Assembly: GCA_946699065.1 (NCBI GenBank)
Contig: CAMPDV010000046.1
Location: forward strand, 124,001-188,000
Direction: 5' to 3'
DNA length: 64,000 nucleotides
Source: Loxodes magnus
Taxonomy: Eukaryota; Ciliophora; Karyorelictea; Loxodida; Loxodidae
The translations under genes and the position numbers were made by a program. Positions 24,864-36,760 of this stretch are shown piece after piece. Below the pieces are notes generated by a model. That model worked only from the letters and a program-made list of their open reading frames with translations. It was not told the origin of the DNA and made no database searches. Every line of letters starts with the position of its first letter. Positions within the stretch are counted from its first letter, which is position 1.

Positions 24864-26541
24864 TCCAATTTAATTTTAATTTTAAACTAAAAGAATTTTT
24901 GGTCATCTTTAATTAGAGAAAATGTTTCCTCCAATTAAAGACAATAAAAGTTTTTATGTTCACTTTCAACTGTACATATCTTAATCTGAGTCGATTTCAA
25001 ACTGGGATAGTTCTTCTTTTTCTTCAAGGAGCTCTTAGAATTGTTCTTCCATCTTCTTGTAGTTTATCTCCAGCTTCTCTAAATAAATTCGAAGTTAGTC
25101 ATTGTCCTTTTGAAGTTATTTGTTTTATTATTACTAATTGTCAAAATCCTACATAAGTAATGTCAAGCTTGAGTTAATTAAGGTGTTTTCTTTCTATATA
25201 TACCTCCATAGTAGTTGCAATATATTCTTCTTGATGTTCCAAATTCCTTCTTGTGCCTCTAAAGTACTCTTTTTCACTATAGACATTATTTTCATAAATG
25301 TCCAGTCCTTTTACAGCAGTAACAACGTTTTATTAAGGGTTTTAAATAAGAATGTTATTGTATTTAATTTTTGTTTTCAATTTCCATCTTATCTACTTGA
25401 GATTAGTTTTTTTTAATTTTAGGATGAATCTTTTCTTTAGTTTGTTATGAATTCTTTGCTATATTTTATTCTTATTAATCAAATTTGGAGTCTAAGGCTT
25501 CAATTTAAAACTATACTTAACTTTATTCTTTATCTTCTTTTTATTTATCTTAGAATAGAAGTCGAAGATTCTAGTTTTCTTACTTCAAAATCTAAATTTC
25601 AGTATTCATTTTCTCGATTAATGAGTAAAGCTAAACGATGTCTTGTTCATGGGGTTTCTCAAGTTTCTTAATTTTGCAAGGAAATTCTTCTTTTTAAAAT
25701 CCTTAACAGGCATAGATCTATCTTTTTTAGATTCTTAATTCTTGTTATTAAACTGATTCGTAGGATTGTTCTTTTAGATTAGACTAGAAAGTTTAGATTA
25801 CCGGGCTTTTTTCCATTTTTTTTGATTATATTACATTAAGATTATTTAAAAGTTATTCTTGATATGAGTATTTGCAATTTTATAATCTTTTCTATCATCT
25901 CATTAAGTCCTGATATTGTAGATGGAGTAATGTTATTCCATAATCAACTTAGGGTAGGATAAACATTCTGCAAAGAGTTTTGAAGATGTAAGAAGATGCT
26001 GCGCCGTATTTATAAAGAATACCAGTAGTTCTTAAAGCAGCTATTCTAAAATCTGAAACTTTTGCTGCACAATGGAGTTTATAATTAGACTTGCCACCAA
26101 GTTTAAACCTAGATAAGTAATTTAATTTTTCTAAACAATAGATGCACCATTAATATTTAAATTTACTTATCTTTCTTTTTCATTTTTCTTTAAAAAACTA
26201 ATCACTTCAAATTTTGTCTCATTAATGCTAAGTTTAACTCAAGAAAAAACTTTAATTGTGGCTTAAAACAATTTTTAGGCATTTTATTAAGAATTTGATA
26301 GTTTTATTAAATCATCAGCAAAACCACGTACTATAAATGTTTAAGAGCAAATTTAGAATCCATATTTCTTTTAGCTTTCTTCTAGATATCTTAAAACAAT
26401 ATCATATAATATAGTACTAGTTCAGGACTTCCTCATATAACTCCTTTGTTTATTTTAATTGACCTTGTTAGCTATCCATCAATTATGAACTTAGCATAAA
26501 TATTATTATAAAACGATTTAAAGCAAAGATTTGAAAGCTAA
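24864..26541 (-). mobile_element. 5'-truncated LINE (RT 3' part), copy 2
   Basis: The same truncated LINE inside duplication copy 2, differing by very few bases. One substitution (near 24,990) changes Q to R in the opposite-strand reading. The insertion therefore predates the 11.7-kb duplication. Confidence 0.7.
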
Positions 26542-27755
26542 ATAATTTATTTAATTTATGACTGTGGTTAATAATTTCTAGCTTAGCATAATATATTATA
26601 TATAAATAATCTTTAGCTTTATTAAATAAAAGGACAATATTAGCATATATAGATGGTATTTGATTATTTAATTTTAATTATACTGTCTAAGTAATTAACT
26701 CTGTATAGCATTTTATTTTAATTATAATAAAGCAGAGGTTATAAGCATATAAAGGATAGAATGCTTAATATACCATTTATAGTTATAAAATAAATGTAAT
26801 TATTAAAACCTACTAAATAAGCTATTAATTAAAGGAAAAATAAAATTTAATATTTTATAGAAGTTTCTCATTCAAGTATTATATTTCTATACCTACAAGT
26901 ATCTACCTTATTATTTATTCCACAAACTTAATTAAGGTTTGATCTTATGAATAGCTATTTTTTTAAAAAGGTAAAGTTGGGTAGATAAATTTTTTAATTA
27001 ATTAATGTTTAGTTTTAAGAAATTCTCCTTAATGATTTCTATTTTAGGAAGTTGCATAAAGTTAAAATAAAGAATATTTAACATTTAATAATAAATAAAG
27101 GATATAACAACCTTTAAAATAAATAAGTTAGAAATATAAATTAAATCTTAAACAAATAAATGTACATCTAATTATTTATCTATACCCACAAATTTATCAA
27201 GCTTCCTTATAAAAAGTCGTATAAACAAGATAATCTAAAATCTAGTTTATCATTCTAATAAATTATTAAGAAGTTATTCTTATAAACATTAAAATTATCT
27301 TTAAAATGCTTTAGTAAGATAATTTTATAAAGTGTAAAGATTAGAAAATTAAATCTATAATTTTTAATTTTAAATAATTGAAGATAATTATTAAATATAA
27401 ATTAGAGTGCATTAAAATATCGTAAACTTTTTATTAAGTAATTAAAGTAGCTTGTATCCTTATGAATAATAAATTAGAAAGACATTTTAAAAAATACATT
27501 TTTATTTAAATAATAAGTATTAAAATTTATCACATTCATAAGAAACTTACTCAATCATTTTGTCGTTTTTAAATTATAATTGACAAGATAATTCTTTATT
27601 TTAGATTCTACTTTAGACTTTTATAAAGAGTTGTGGTAACGATTGAAAGTAGATAATTATTTGCTTATAAGTTTCTTTAATATTTTTAAATTTGTTCTAT
27701 TAGACTTTGAGTAATTTATCTAATTTATTATATTAATTTTTTATTTTTATCTAAA

Positions 27756-29163
27756 ATGTTCATTATTATATTAAGTTAGAATATTCAGTTTTATCTTTGC
27801 AATAGTTAAAGTTTTCTTCTGCTATTTATATTGGAATTTCTATTTTTTTATTTATTAAATGATGTACCAATCCTAAAAAATATTCTGTACCGTAAATGGG
27901 TAATTATTGAAGATTTGCAAATTTTTAATCTCAAGATGGTTTAGTAAACATCATATGAACAGTTAATCCATGAATTTCTTTCTTATTCAAATGTTCTTAT
28001 CTTAACTTCAATATAGATAACTTTATCATTTATGAACTTCTAAACTTTTTTACTCTGAAAATCACAAATAATCCTATTATTACATACAAATTTATTAGAT
28101 ATTATTGACAGAAAATTAGATAAAGCAAAATTTTAGTTGAATTTATAAATTTTATTTGAGATAACTTTTTAAATGTAAAACAGTTTAGTTTTAAAATAAC
28201 TGCATAATATTAGTTTGAAGTAAATCTTACACTCCTATTCTTAATCTAAATACTAAATAAACACATTTATTCCTCCCTATTTATTTTACTAAATTATTCA
28301 AGATAAGATTTTTGCGTTTTTTTCAGAATATTTAGATCTTTTTGAGATAAAAAGTTTTGAAAAAATTGAAGTTTCGGAATTTTCAAGTTTTTTAAAGCGT
28401 TTACAGAAATTCTTAAGTTTAGTAAAGAGACTTGAGATTAAGAAAAATTTTAAAGCTGTCTTGCATTATACACATATAATCGATGATACTGTTTTGATTA
28501 TTATTCTGCTTAAATGAAAATTTAATTAATCTTTTAGACATTGAACTTTTTAAATGAAACAGTGAACAGAATATGATGAAAGTAAAATAGATTAAACATC
28601 AGACGCTAGAACACTTTTCAATTTCTCTATATTGCATGAAGAAAGCTAAAAGATCAAGAGTAAGTAGAGAAGTATGAATAAACTTTGCTTAATTTAAGTG
28701 TCACTGCAAGTATATAGCTAGAATATGTTCTTGAAAGAATACTTGCATTTGAAAAAGGTAACTTAGAGTAATAAATTTATAAACTGATGTAGGAATTAAC
28801 AAATTAACTTTAAAGATAAATAAATCAATAGTTACCTTAAAACAATTAAGTACTTTTGAAAAAGTTGAGGATGCATTAGTAGTGAAGTATATAAGAAAAA
28901 TGAGATGCTCTCCTTGCAAAGAATTTGTTCAGATAGTTTGTCAGTGCTCTATTCAAAATGAATTAAGAAGAGAAATATTATATTTGTAATTAAATGAGTT
29001 CTTTTACCTTCACATTACTTCTCACTCCTCAGTATCTTAATCTCCATATAGTTTCTATACAACCGAAAGGGAGATTATGGCGGCTGTTTCTAGATCGATT
29101 TGGGCTTCTCCTTGCTCTCTTAGAGAAAATTTGACATCATTCCTGAGGTTACAGAAGAGTTGA
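27756..29163 (+). CDS. Probable intron-containing gene, zinc-finger-like C-terminus (copy 2)
   Basis: Copy of the 16055-17462 gene in the second duplication block, with the same two reading frames, the same candidate intron (28768-28792) and the same terminal TGA. It has no lesion relative to copy 1. The same doubts about strand and exon limits apply. Confidence 0.4.
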
Positions 29164-29439
29164 AATTGCTTGAACGTCATAAACCATTTTAATTATTTTT
29201 ATTTTTAACATAATTTGGTTAAATGACTCACCACAATGAAATTTTGCTTAGATCTATTTGAATTACATTAAAACTAAATTATTTTAATATAAAAATCTAC
29301 TGGCAACCTTAAATTTTGTTTATTTAAAGTTATTTAAGTAGGTTCTACTTTACGTAAAACTGATAAATTGAAATCCAATTTTATTTTATTTTAGACTTAA
29401 AATCTATTTCGATTATTTTTTAGTTTTTTAACATAAAAA

Positions 29440-30171
29440 ATGTCTGCTAAAAAACTTAAACTTCTAAATATAGGTAAATAGAAAGGAAGCTATATAGAAC
29501 AGAAGAATAAGTGTTAAAATCTTTAACTGCTAAATAGAGAAGTTATGATTTTTATAAAAACCTTTAAATCCATAAAATTCGCACTCAAATTAAATGAATT
29601 CCTTTCCTCTTTTAATAATTTAATTTTTCATATCTTTCATAAAAAATTAATCAACTAAGATTAGAAATTCAAGATCAAGAACGGAAAATTAAATATTCAA
29701 AGAGATAACTGATGCAAATAGTTAAACCGAGTGCAGTCTCATGAAGTAATTTTGAATACGAATAAAGATAAATCTTAAATAACTTAAGTTAATGCGTATT
29801 AAGATAAAAGACTGCATCTCAATAAAATTAATTTCAACAAACTGAGGAAATCAAAACAAAGAAAACATAAGAAGCAAAATCCGAAAACCCAGATACGGAG
29901 GTGTAAAAACTAAAAAATACAATAAAAATAATTTTTTTAATTCCGCAGCATAAATATTGGAAATACCCTGAGTTTATAAATGAGAAAAGCAATTGAAATT
30001 AGGAAATGTTTAAGCTAAAATATTTTGTGCACTTCCTAATGGATATTTCCATAGAAGAAAACACATAAAACATTACATGAAATAAAAGCTATAATAAGCG
30101 GAAAAAACGAAAACGTTGTCATTATTATGGATCCAGGAAACTGCATTGTGAAAACATGGTGGAAGCTGTAA
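29440..30171 (+). CDS. Small basic hypothetical protein (copy 2)
   Basis: Second copy of the 17739-18470 ORF, intact and essentially identical. Again no in-frame TGA occurs before the WD40 gene at 30382, so the question of where it stops is the same. The end coordinate is provisional. Confidence 0.5.
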
Positions 30172-30381
30172 AATTAAACTTTTAATACATTATTATAATA
30201 CTTTAACCATATTTTTTATTAAACATTTAATAGCTTATTTCAATGTTAATTCATTAATTCGATCGCTTTTATTAGAAATTTTTATGGCTTGCTTTTAGAA
30301 AAAATTATTCGTTTTTTTACTTTTTGTCGTAACTCCTAACTTTATCCCCTATTTAAAGAACCTCAGATTTAATAAATTATA

Positions 30382-31515
30382 ATGTCATAAATACCTGACT
30401 TGCGAGAAGAAATAGAGGCTGCATAATAAACTGTGCTCAGTCTTAATAAATAACTTGAACTGTTGAATAAGAAAAGCAAGGTTGATTAAAAAATAATTGA
30501 GAAAAAGGAGAAACTCGAATAAGACATTTAATACTATAAGAAGAGTATTGATGACCTATGAAATTAAATAGCTGAATTAGTTGATTCCAAAAGGTATTGG
30601 GACTCCATAAATCTGAAATATGAGTTAAAGTCTGGACACCATGAGAAAATTAAAACTATCGTGATATCTCCCAATAGAAAATTTTTCTTGTCGGCATCCG
30701 CTGATTAAAATATTGCAGTGTGAGATATGTCCACGCTAAAAAAAATAAAAACATTGCCGGAACACACTAGTTGCTTTAATTCTATAGCTGTAGAACCCAA
30801 TGGAAATTGGTTCATATCTGGAAGTCAAGAAGGAAATGTCAAAGTATGGGACGCACAATCATTCGAGCAAATATATACTCTTGAAGGAGGACATACTAAT
30901 TTGATTTGGTCTGCCAAAGTTTCACCTGATTCGAAGTAGTTTGTTTGCGGGTCAGTAGATACAACAATCAGTGTGTGGGACTCTGTTACATACAAGAATA
31001 TTAAAAAACTTCAAACTCCCAACTCTTCTGAAGTTTATTCATTGAGCATTTCACGTGATTGACTGGTCTCAGGTTCAGGAAAGCATTCTGATGGAGATAA
31101 ATTTTGAATATTTGTTTGAAATAGCAAGAATTTCAATCTCCAAAAAATTCTAAAAGGTCATACTAATATAATTTGATAACTAGCTCTAAATGAAAAATAC
31201 TTGATATCTGGCTCTTTTGATAATCTAATTTTAGTATGGAGCACGTAAACATGGGAGATTTTAAATAAAATAAGCTGTCATACTCTTCCTATTTTTTCAT
31301 TGGTGTTAACCTAAAAATATCTGATATCAACATCTGCTGATAAAACATTATAGGTACACAGAATACTAAATAATAAATTTTGACACATAAAAACGTTTAG
31401 AGAATAACAAGTCGTGTTAATAGGGATGGACTTTGATGAAAAGAAAGGAAGAATCATTGCAGGAGGAGAGAAAAGTTACGATGAGGAGTTTAAACTATTC
31501 ATATTTGAAGCATGA
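30382..31515 (+). CDS. Coiled-coil plus seven-blade WD40 protein (copy 2)
   Basis: Exact structural copy of the 18681-19814 gene in the second block: 377 codons, same ATG, same in-frame TGA-as-W sites and same terminal TGA. No difference was noticed by eye within the ORF, so both copies should encode the same protein and dosage is doubled. Confidence 0.9.
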
Positions 31516-32887
31516 ACTTAAGCAATTAAAACATAAAAAACTTAAATATATTAGCATTAAAAGTAAAAAAAGTTTTAAAAAATTGCATAAAAGCAATAAA
31601 AAATAAACTATAAAAATATAAAGATTAATAAATTTAATTATGCATATTTACAATTGACTATTTAGATTTAGGGTTAGAAATAATTTGATAAAGCTTTGAA
31701 TCTGAGTATAATTATTTTATAGTATATTTTGAAAGTATTTATTTAATTTGCTATAATATTATCTTCTTATCTCATAAATTTAAAATATTTAATTCCAGTA
31801 ATTTTAGTCTAAAGCTATAACTTTTTAATTAAAAATTGCAATAATACAAAATAAAGTTTTAATTACAAATGATGGTGTATTATTCTATTGATTTATCTAT
31901 TTTTCATGCTATTTTGAATAAATCTTATTTAAGCCTTGCTCTTATTACAAATAAAGAATGTTCCTTCTATAAATTTTACTTTATCTCTAAATTACAAGAT
32001 AAATTCCAGTAGCTGTCTATTTTTTACTATCAATTTAATTAATAGAAACTAGCATTGCTTCAGGATCATTTTAAAAGCAAACCTCATAGCTATTAAACGA
32101 GAGTATTTAAGAAATGTTTAATAATGATAACTTTTAATAGAAATCTTGCTTAAAGTAAGTTTTATTTATAGCACATAAACCTACAAGAAGAGCAGATGAT
32201 AAAATAGTTGCATTATTTCACTATGAATAATAAAAGAGGAATAAGTTTAAAAGTAAAATATGCAGTTACTTCTTTAATGCTCTTATTAAAAGTCATTTTA
32301 TGTAATCCTTTAAATTCCTTATACCTTACTCACCAATTATAGTCAATATTTAAAAGCCATTATAATTACTTACGAAACTAACTTTTAATATATAATATCA
32401 GTATCCTTAATTTTATTTATTAAACCTCATATAATTTATAATGATTGGTATCAAAATGTTTGAGTGATATAATTAAATGCAGCTTCATTGATTTATCTTT
32501 CCTAGAATGTAATTTTTATATTTTACTATCAAAAGAGTATTCCTCAATTTAATGTAAAGCTTTCTATTTTTTATATTATTTTTTTATAACTTACAAAAGT
32601 GATGTATAAAAACTAATACTTCTAACTTCGCTTAATAGCAACCATTCTCATTCAAATTTTATTTCCATTACATTTAAATATCTTCTTTAATCAGATACTA
32701 AATCTATCCTAACAAATCCCATTCTGATCTAAATTCCTTCAATTAAATTCTGAAGACTAAGTAGCCAAATAAATAATTATAAGCCTCGCATTCTTAAAAT
32801 TATTTATATCAGCTAGTGCTTTTAGAGTATAGTAGAATTAAGAGTTAGGGAAATTATATTTAAAATTTGAAGTAGCAATACTCTATA

Positions 32888-33148
32888 ATGAGAGAGACCA
32901 TGAATAAATTGTATATTCCCATTAATATTTCAATCTATAAATTCTTTGTTGCTTTTCTTAAATACTCATTATTTATAAATCATTTATCACTAAAAGAATT
33001 TCCATTCCCAGAAGACTTACTAATAGTAGCTTCTTTAGGCAATAAAGGATTCAAACAATTAGTAAGAGTTTATCACATACTTCTAAATACTTCTAATATT
33101 GAGAATATTCAGTTTATTTATACCTGGAAAAGGCCTCTTCAAACCTGA
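32888..33148 (+). CDS. Hypothetical small protein (copy 2)
   Basis: Second copy of the 86-codon ORF at 21187-21447, unchanged. The same uncertainty applies. Confidence 0.3.
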   Translation: MRETMNKLYIPINISIYKFFVAFLKYSLFINHLSLKEFPFPEDLLIVASLGNKGFKQLVRVYHILLNTSNIENIQFIYTWKRPLQT

Positions 33149-33981
33149 TAAAACTTAATAGATTTAGTATTTTATGCAACTAAAAGAAATTTGATTGATC
33201 AGAATTAAATAAGAAACTTAGCCAAAATTTTTTTATGTCACTAGTTTATATGAACTCAATATTTCAGCACCAACTAATGGAGATTTACTACCTAAAAATC
33301 TTAAATTAATTTAATATCTTATAACTAAAGCATTCTCTCCTTAACCACATGTTTTATTTCTTACTTTTTACATTCATAAGTCTGTCCTTTATTAACTCCA
33401 GAAAATTTTAATTTACTGTCTACTTTAGAAATAAGTTAGAAAGATAAGAAACCTGTATAAAAGAAAATTAAATACAGTTAGAATAAATTTAAATAAAGAA
33501 GATTTCTAATAAAGCTAAAATCAAACCTAAAAAGTAAGTCTAATTTGGATATAAGACAATAATGTAAACTATGGCTAGTTCAAACCAATTAGTCTAAGAA
33601 ATTAGATATTACATTTAAAATATATTCAATTATGCATGAGAGGCTTAATTTTATTACCAAATATGCATTTAAGTGTGAAAAGTACCTTCAGGTTTCGTTG
33701 AAGAGTTTATTAAATCTGAAGTTAAAAACTCATACATTGACATGAAATTTTAAAATAAACTATAATAATATTAGAGGGATTAAGCAACTCTTGAAAAATA
33801 TTAAAAATTTAAACCAGATAATCATATTTCATTTTAAAATTAGCATCAACAGGTATATAAGCTAATGAGGTAATATTAAACTTAAAAAATCTTATTTATC
33901 AATAACTAATTAACTCTTATAAAAGGATTCAGATAAAAATTCTCTTAGACTAAAAAGCATTTATCATGGCAAATGCTTTAT

Positions 33982-35212
33982 TCAACCAAGAAATCTAAAC
34001 TAAATAAAATCATAAAAATTATCTTTGAAGAATGAAAAATACAATGTAAAGACCTTTTAAAGGAGATAATTATGCAATTGGCTAACTTTATCTTTAGTTA
34101 ATAAAAAAGATTAGCAGAAACCTAGATAAAATGAATGGCCACTTAATGTCCGAGTACAACTTCCAGTCTGGAAATCCCAGACTTTGATAGAGTTATCATC
34201 ACTTCCGGAGATATTGAACTTCTGATCATTGGAGATCGCCACCGAATTAACATAAGAGGAATTTCCACTTAATGTCCGAGTACAACTTCCAGTCTGGAAA
34301 TCCCAGACTTTGATAGAGTTATCATCACTTCCGGAGATATTGAACTTCTGATCATTGGAGATCGCCACCGAATTAACATAAGAGGAATTTCCACTTAATG
34401 TCCGAGTACAACTTCCAGTCTGGAAATCCCAGACTTTGATAGAGTTATCATCACTTCCGGAGATATTGAACTTCTGATCATTGGAGATCGCCACCGAATT
34501 AACATAAGAGGAATTTCCACTTAATGTCCGAGTACAACTTCCAGTCTGGAAATCCCAGACTTTGATAGAGTTATCATCACTTCCGGAGATATTGAACTTC
34601 TGATCATTGGAGATCGCCACCGAATTAACATAAGAGGAATTTCCACTTAATGTCCGAGTACAACTTCCAGTCTGGAAATCCCAGACTTTGATAGAGTTAT
34701 CATCACTTCCGGAGATATTGAACTTCTGATCATTGGAGATCGCCACCGAATTAACATAAGAGGAATTTCCACTTAATGTCCGAGTACAACTTCCAGTCTG
34801 GAAATCCCAGACTTTGATAGAGTTATCATCACTTCCGGAGATATTGAACTTCTGATCATTGGAGATCGCCACCGAATTAACATAAGAGGAATTTCCACTT
34901 AATGTCCGAGTACAACTTCCAGTCTGGAAATCCCAGACTTTGATAGAGTTATCATCACTTCCGGAGATATTGAACTTCTGATCATTGGAGATCGCCACCG
35001 AATTAACATAAGAGGAATTTCCACTTAATGTCCGAGTACAACTTCCAGTCTGGAAATCCCAGACTTTGATAGAGTTATCATCACTTCCGGAGATATTGAA
35101 CTTCTGATCATTGGAGATCGCCACCGAATTAACATAAGAGGAATTTCCACTTAATGTCCGAGTACAACTTCCAGTCTTGAAGTTTCGACGAGATCTATCG
35201 CATTTTTCTAAT
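33982..35212 (-). CDS. WD40-repeat protein with eight identical repeats (no start seen)
   Basis: Minus-strand frame of 42-residue WD40 repeats ([20 protein letters not shown] / VWDFQTGSCTRTLSGNSSYV). Eight full units are identical at the DNA level. The first (partial) unit at 35170 joins a non-repeat sequence (KLEKCDRSRRNFKTGSC) that runs into poly-A/T tracts; upstream in frame there is a TGA and no ATG, so the 5' end is missing or lies across an intron. At the 3' side the last unit degenerates (GHSFYLGFC) at the junction with duplication copy 2; the first in-frame TGA is at 33982-33984, so the tail is probably accidental. Eight repeats would give about one propeller. It may be a broken gene or an assembly-compressed array. 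Confidence 0.6.
34139..35170. repeat. 126-bp perfect tandem repeat (array B)
   Basis: Eight consecutive 126-bp units starting at 34139 (then 34265, 34391 and so on to 35147) plus a partial unit. I find no substitution between units. The unit is one codon longer than that of array A and clearly different in sequence. Perfect identity means very recent expansion, strong homogenisation or assembly collapse. Confidence 0.95.
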
Positions 35213-36029
35213 TTACTAATTTTTTTTTAATTTTTTTTAATTTTTCATATTCTTTTTTATTTATTTTTGCTTATAATTTTTCAATTTGGTTTATATTTTA
35301 TTATGATTATTATTTTTTTTAATAGTCTATATCAATAACTTTTTTTTATTTTTTAGAATATAATTTTAAATCAATATATTTAAAATTGAATTTTATTTTT
35401 TTTTATTTTTTTCAAGTAATTTTTTTTTTTAAATTCGTTTTAATCCATTTTTTTTTTCATTATTTTTTTTTTTTTCTATTTCATTTTTACTAAAAGTCAT
35501 TAATAGAAGCTTTTTCGTAACTTCAGATTTTTTATTTTTATAATACAGATTTCGCTGTGAGTTGTTTATTTTATCATTATGTCACCTAGAAAGTTTTATT
35601 TTATCGTCGTATAGACTTGCATATTTTTCTATGGTTCTCACTGTTCGTATGAATCATTTACTTGCTGGTCTAATTAATGACTGTATATATTTTTTTTTAG
35701 TTTTTCTTATTCAAAAAAACGGTTAACTTTAATAAGAAATTTAAGAATAATTTAAAAAAAAAAGTTTTCCCATTTTGAGAAATGTTCGTACTCATTGGAC
35801 TTCTATAATTTAACAAGAAACATGAGAACATATTTATTAATTTTAACTATTAATATTGAAAGGGTCGTGCACCACTGAGGTGCTTCGCGCACATTAATCA
35901 TTTTTGCATATTAATTTGATTTTTTTTTTGATTAACTATAATTTTTTTTTGGTGATTTTAAGATTGGTTGTCAACATTTTTTAAATTTGTATATAATTCT
36001 TTCATTAGTTTCATAAAAAATGTTTTAAG
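35213..36029. other. T-rich spacer with a short hairpin
   Basis: Long T runs on the plus strand and no convincing frame. At about 35869-35893 a GC-rich island has an inverted repeat (gcacc-actga-ggtgc) followed by 'ttcgcgcac'; it could be a terminator or RNA hairpin, but nothing identifies it. Confidence 0.4.
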
Positions 36030-36290
36030 ATGGAGTTCTTAAACTTTAGTTTGCTTCATTTGGTCGAACCTCCAAAGAACTAAAGCCATAATCGAGTGAT
36101 AAAAACAGGATAGCTACATCGCAGGCTGTGAAATAAAGTACCCATGATCGACTATGCCTTCCACTGCTTTTACTTATCCTCAGAACCTTCAAACGAAATG
36201 TTCTTCGGCTCTGGTTGCCTCCAATCTGACTTGGGGTACTGCCTTGGTAGTTTCAAGAGATGCAACCTGCCACGACTCCATTTTCAAGAC
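36030..36290. ncRNA. Candidate structured RNA or small ORF, GC-richer segment
   Basis: About 260 bp with clearly higher GC than its flanks. Its ends pair (atggagt at 36031 with actccat at about 36279). Inside are further complementary pairs: ctttagtt/aactaaag (36045-36087), gtaccc/ggggtac (about 36139/36233) and a short ggt-cga-acc. This suits a folded non-coding RNA of SRP/RNase P size, but I could not match it to any family. Alternatively the minus strand from ATG 36283 reads 'MESWQVASLETTKAVPQVRL...' with TGA=W, which looks protein-like for about 90 codons. I cannot decide between the two. Confidence 0.35.
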
Positions 36291-36760
36291 GTATTTATTT
36301 ATCAGTATTGAACAGTTAAACAGTGGTTAGCCTAAAAAAAGCAGACCTACTATAATCTTTTATTTATTTATATATATTTAAGTTTAAAATTTGTTTGTTT
36401 TTTAGTCTTTATTTTGTTTTAGATTTTCTCTTTTTTCTTAAGTAAGTTTCTTTCGATGTTAATTGTAATAGTATTTCTAAAATTTTATACTATTCTTAGA
36501 ATCTAAAATATCACTACGATTTTATTTTATTTCATTTTTTTATTTTTTTTCGTTATTTTTTTCTCATTGAAACAAAGACTTTTGAGTAAAGGAAGTAAAC
36601 TAAGAGTTCATAAAGAATTTAAAAACAGGCTGCAGTAATATCATTTGATGTAATAAAGCATTTTTGATGATTTTTTATCTTTACTAGTTTGAATAAAATC
36701 TAATTTTCTCGTATTTAGGTTATGCTGTTTTGTTTATTAAGCTTTCATTGTTAATTATAA

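Larger units (their letters stand above)
24440..34125. repeat. Large duplication, copy 2
   Basis: Second copy of the 9.7-kb block. Its last 250 bp (about 33880-34125) carries many substitutions relative to copy 1, whereas the preceding 9.4 kb is almost unchanged. It then joins WD40 array B directly. The sharp change in identity suggests a recombination or conversion boundary. Confidence 0.92.
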
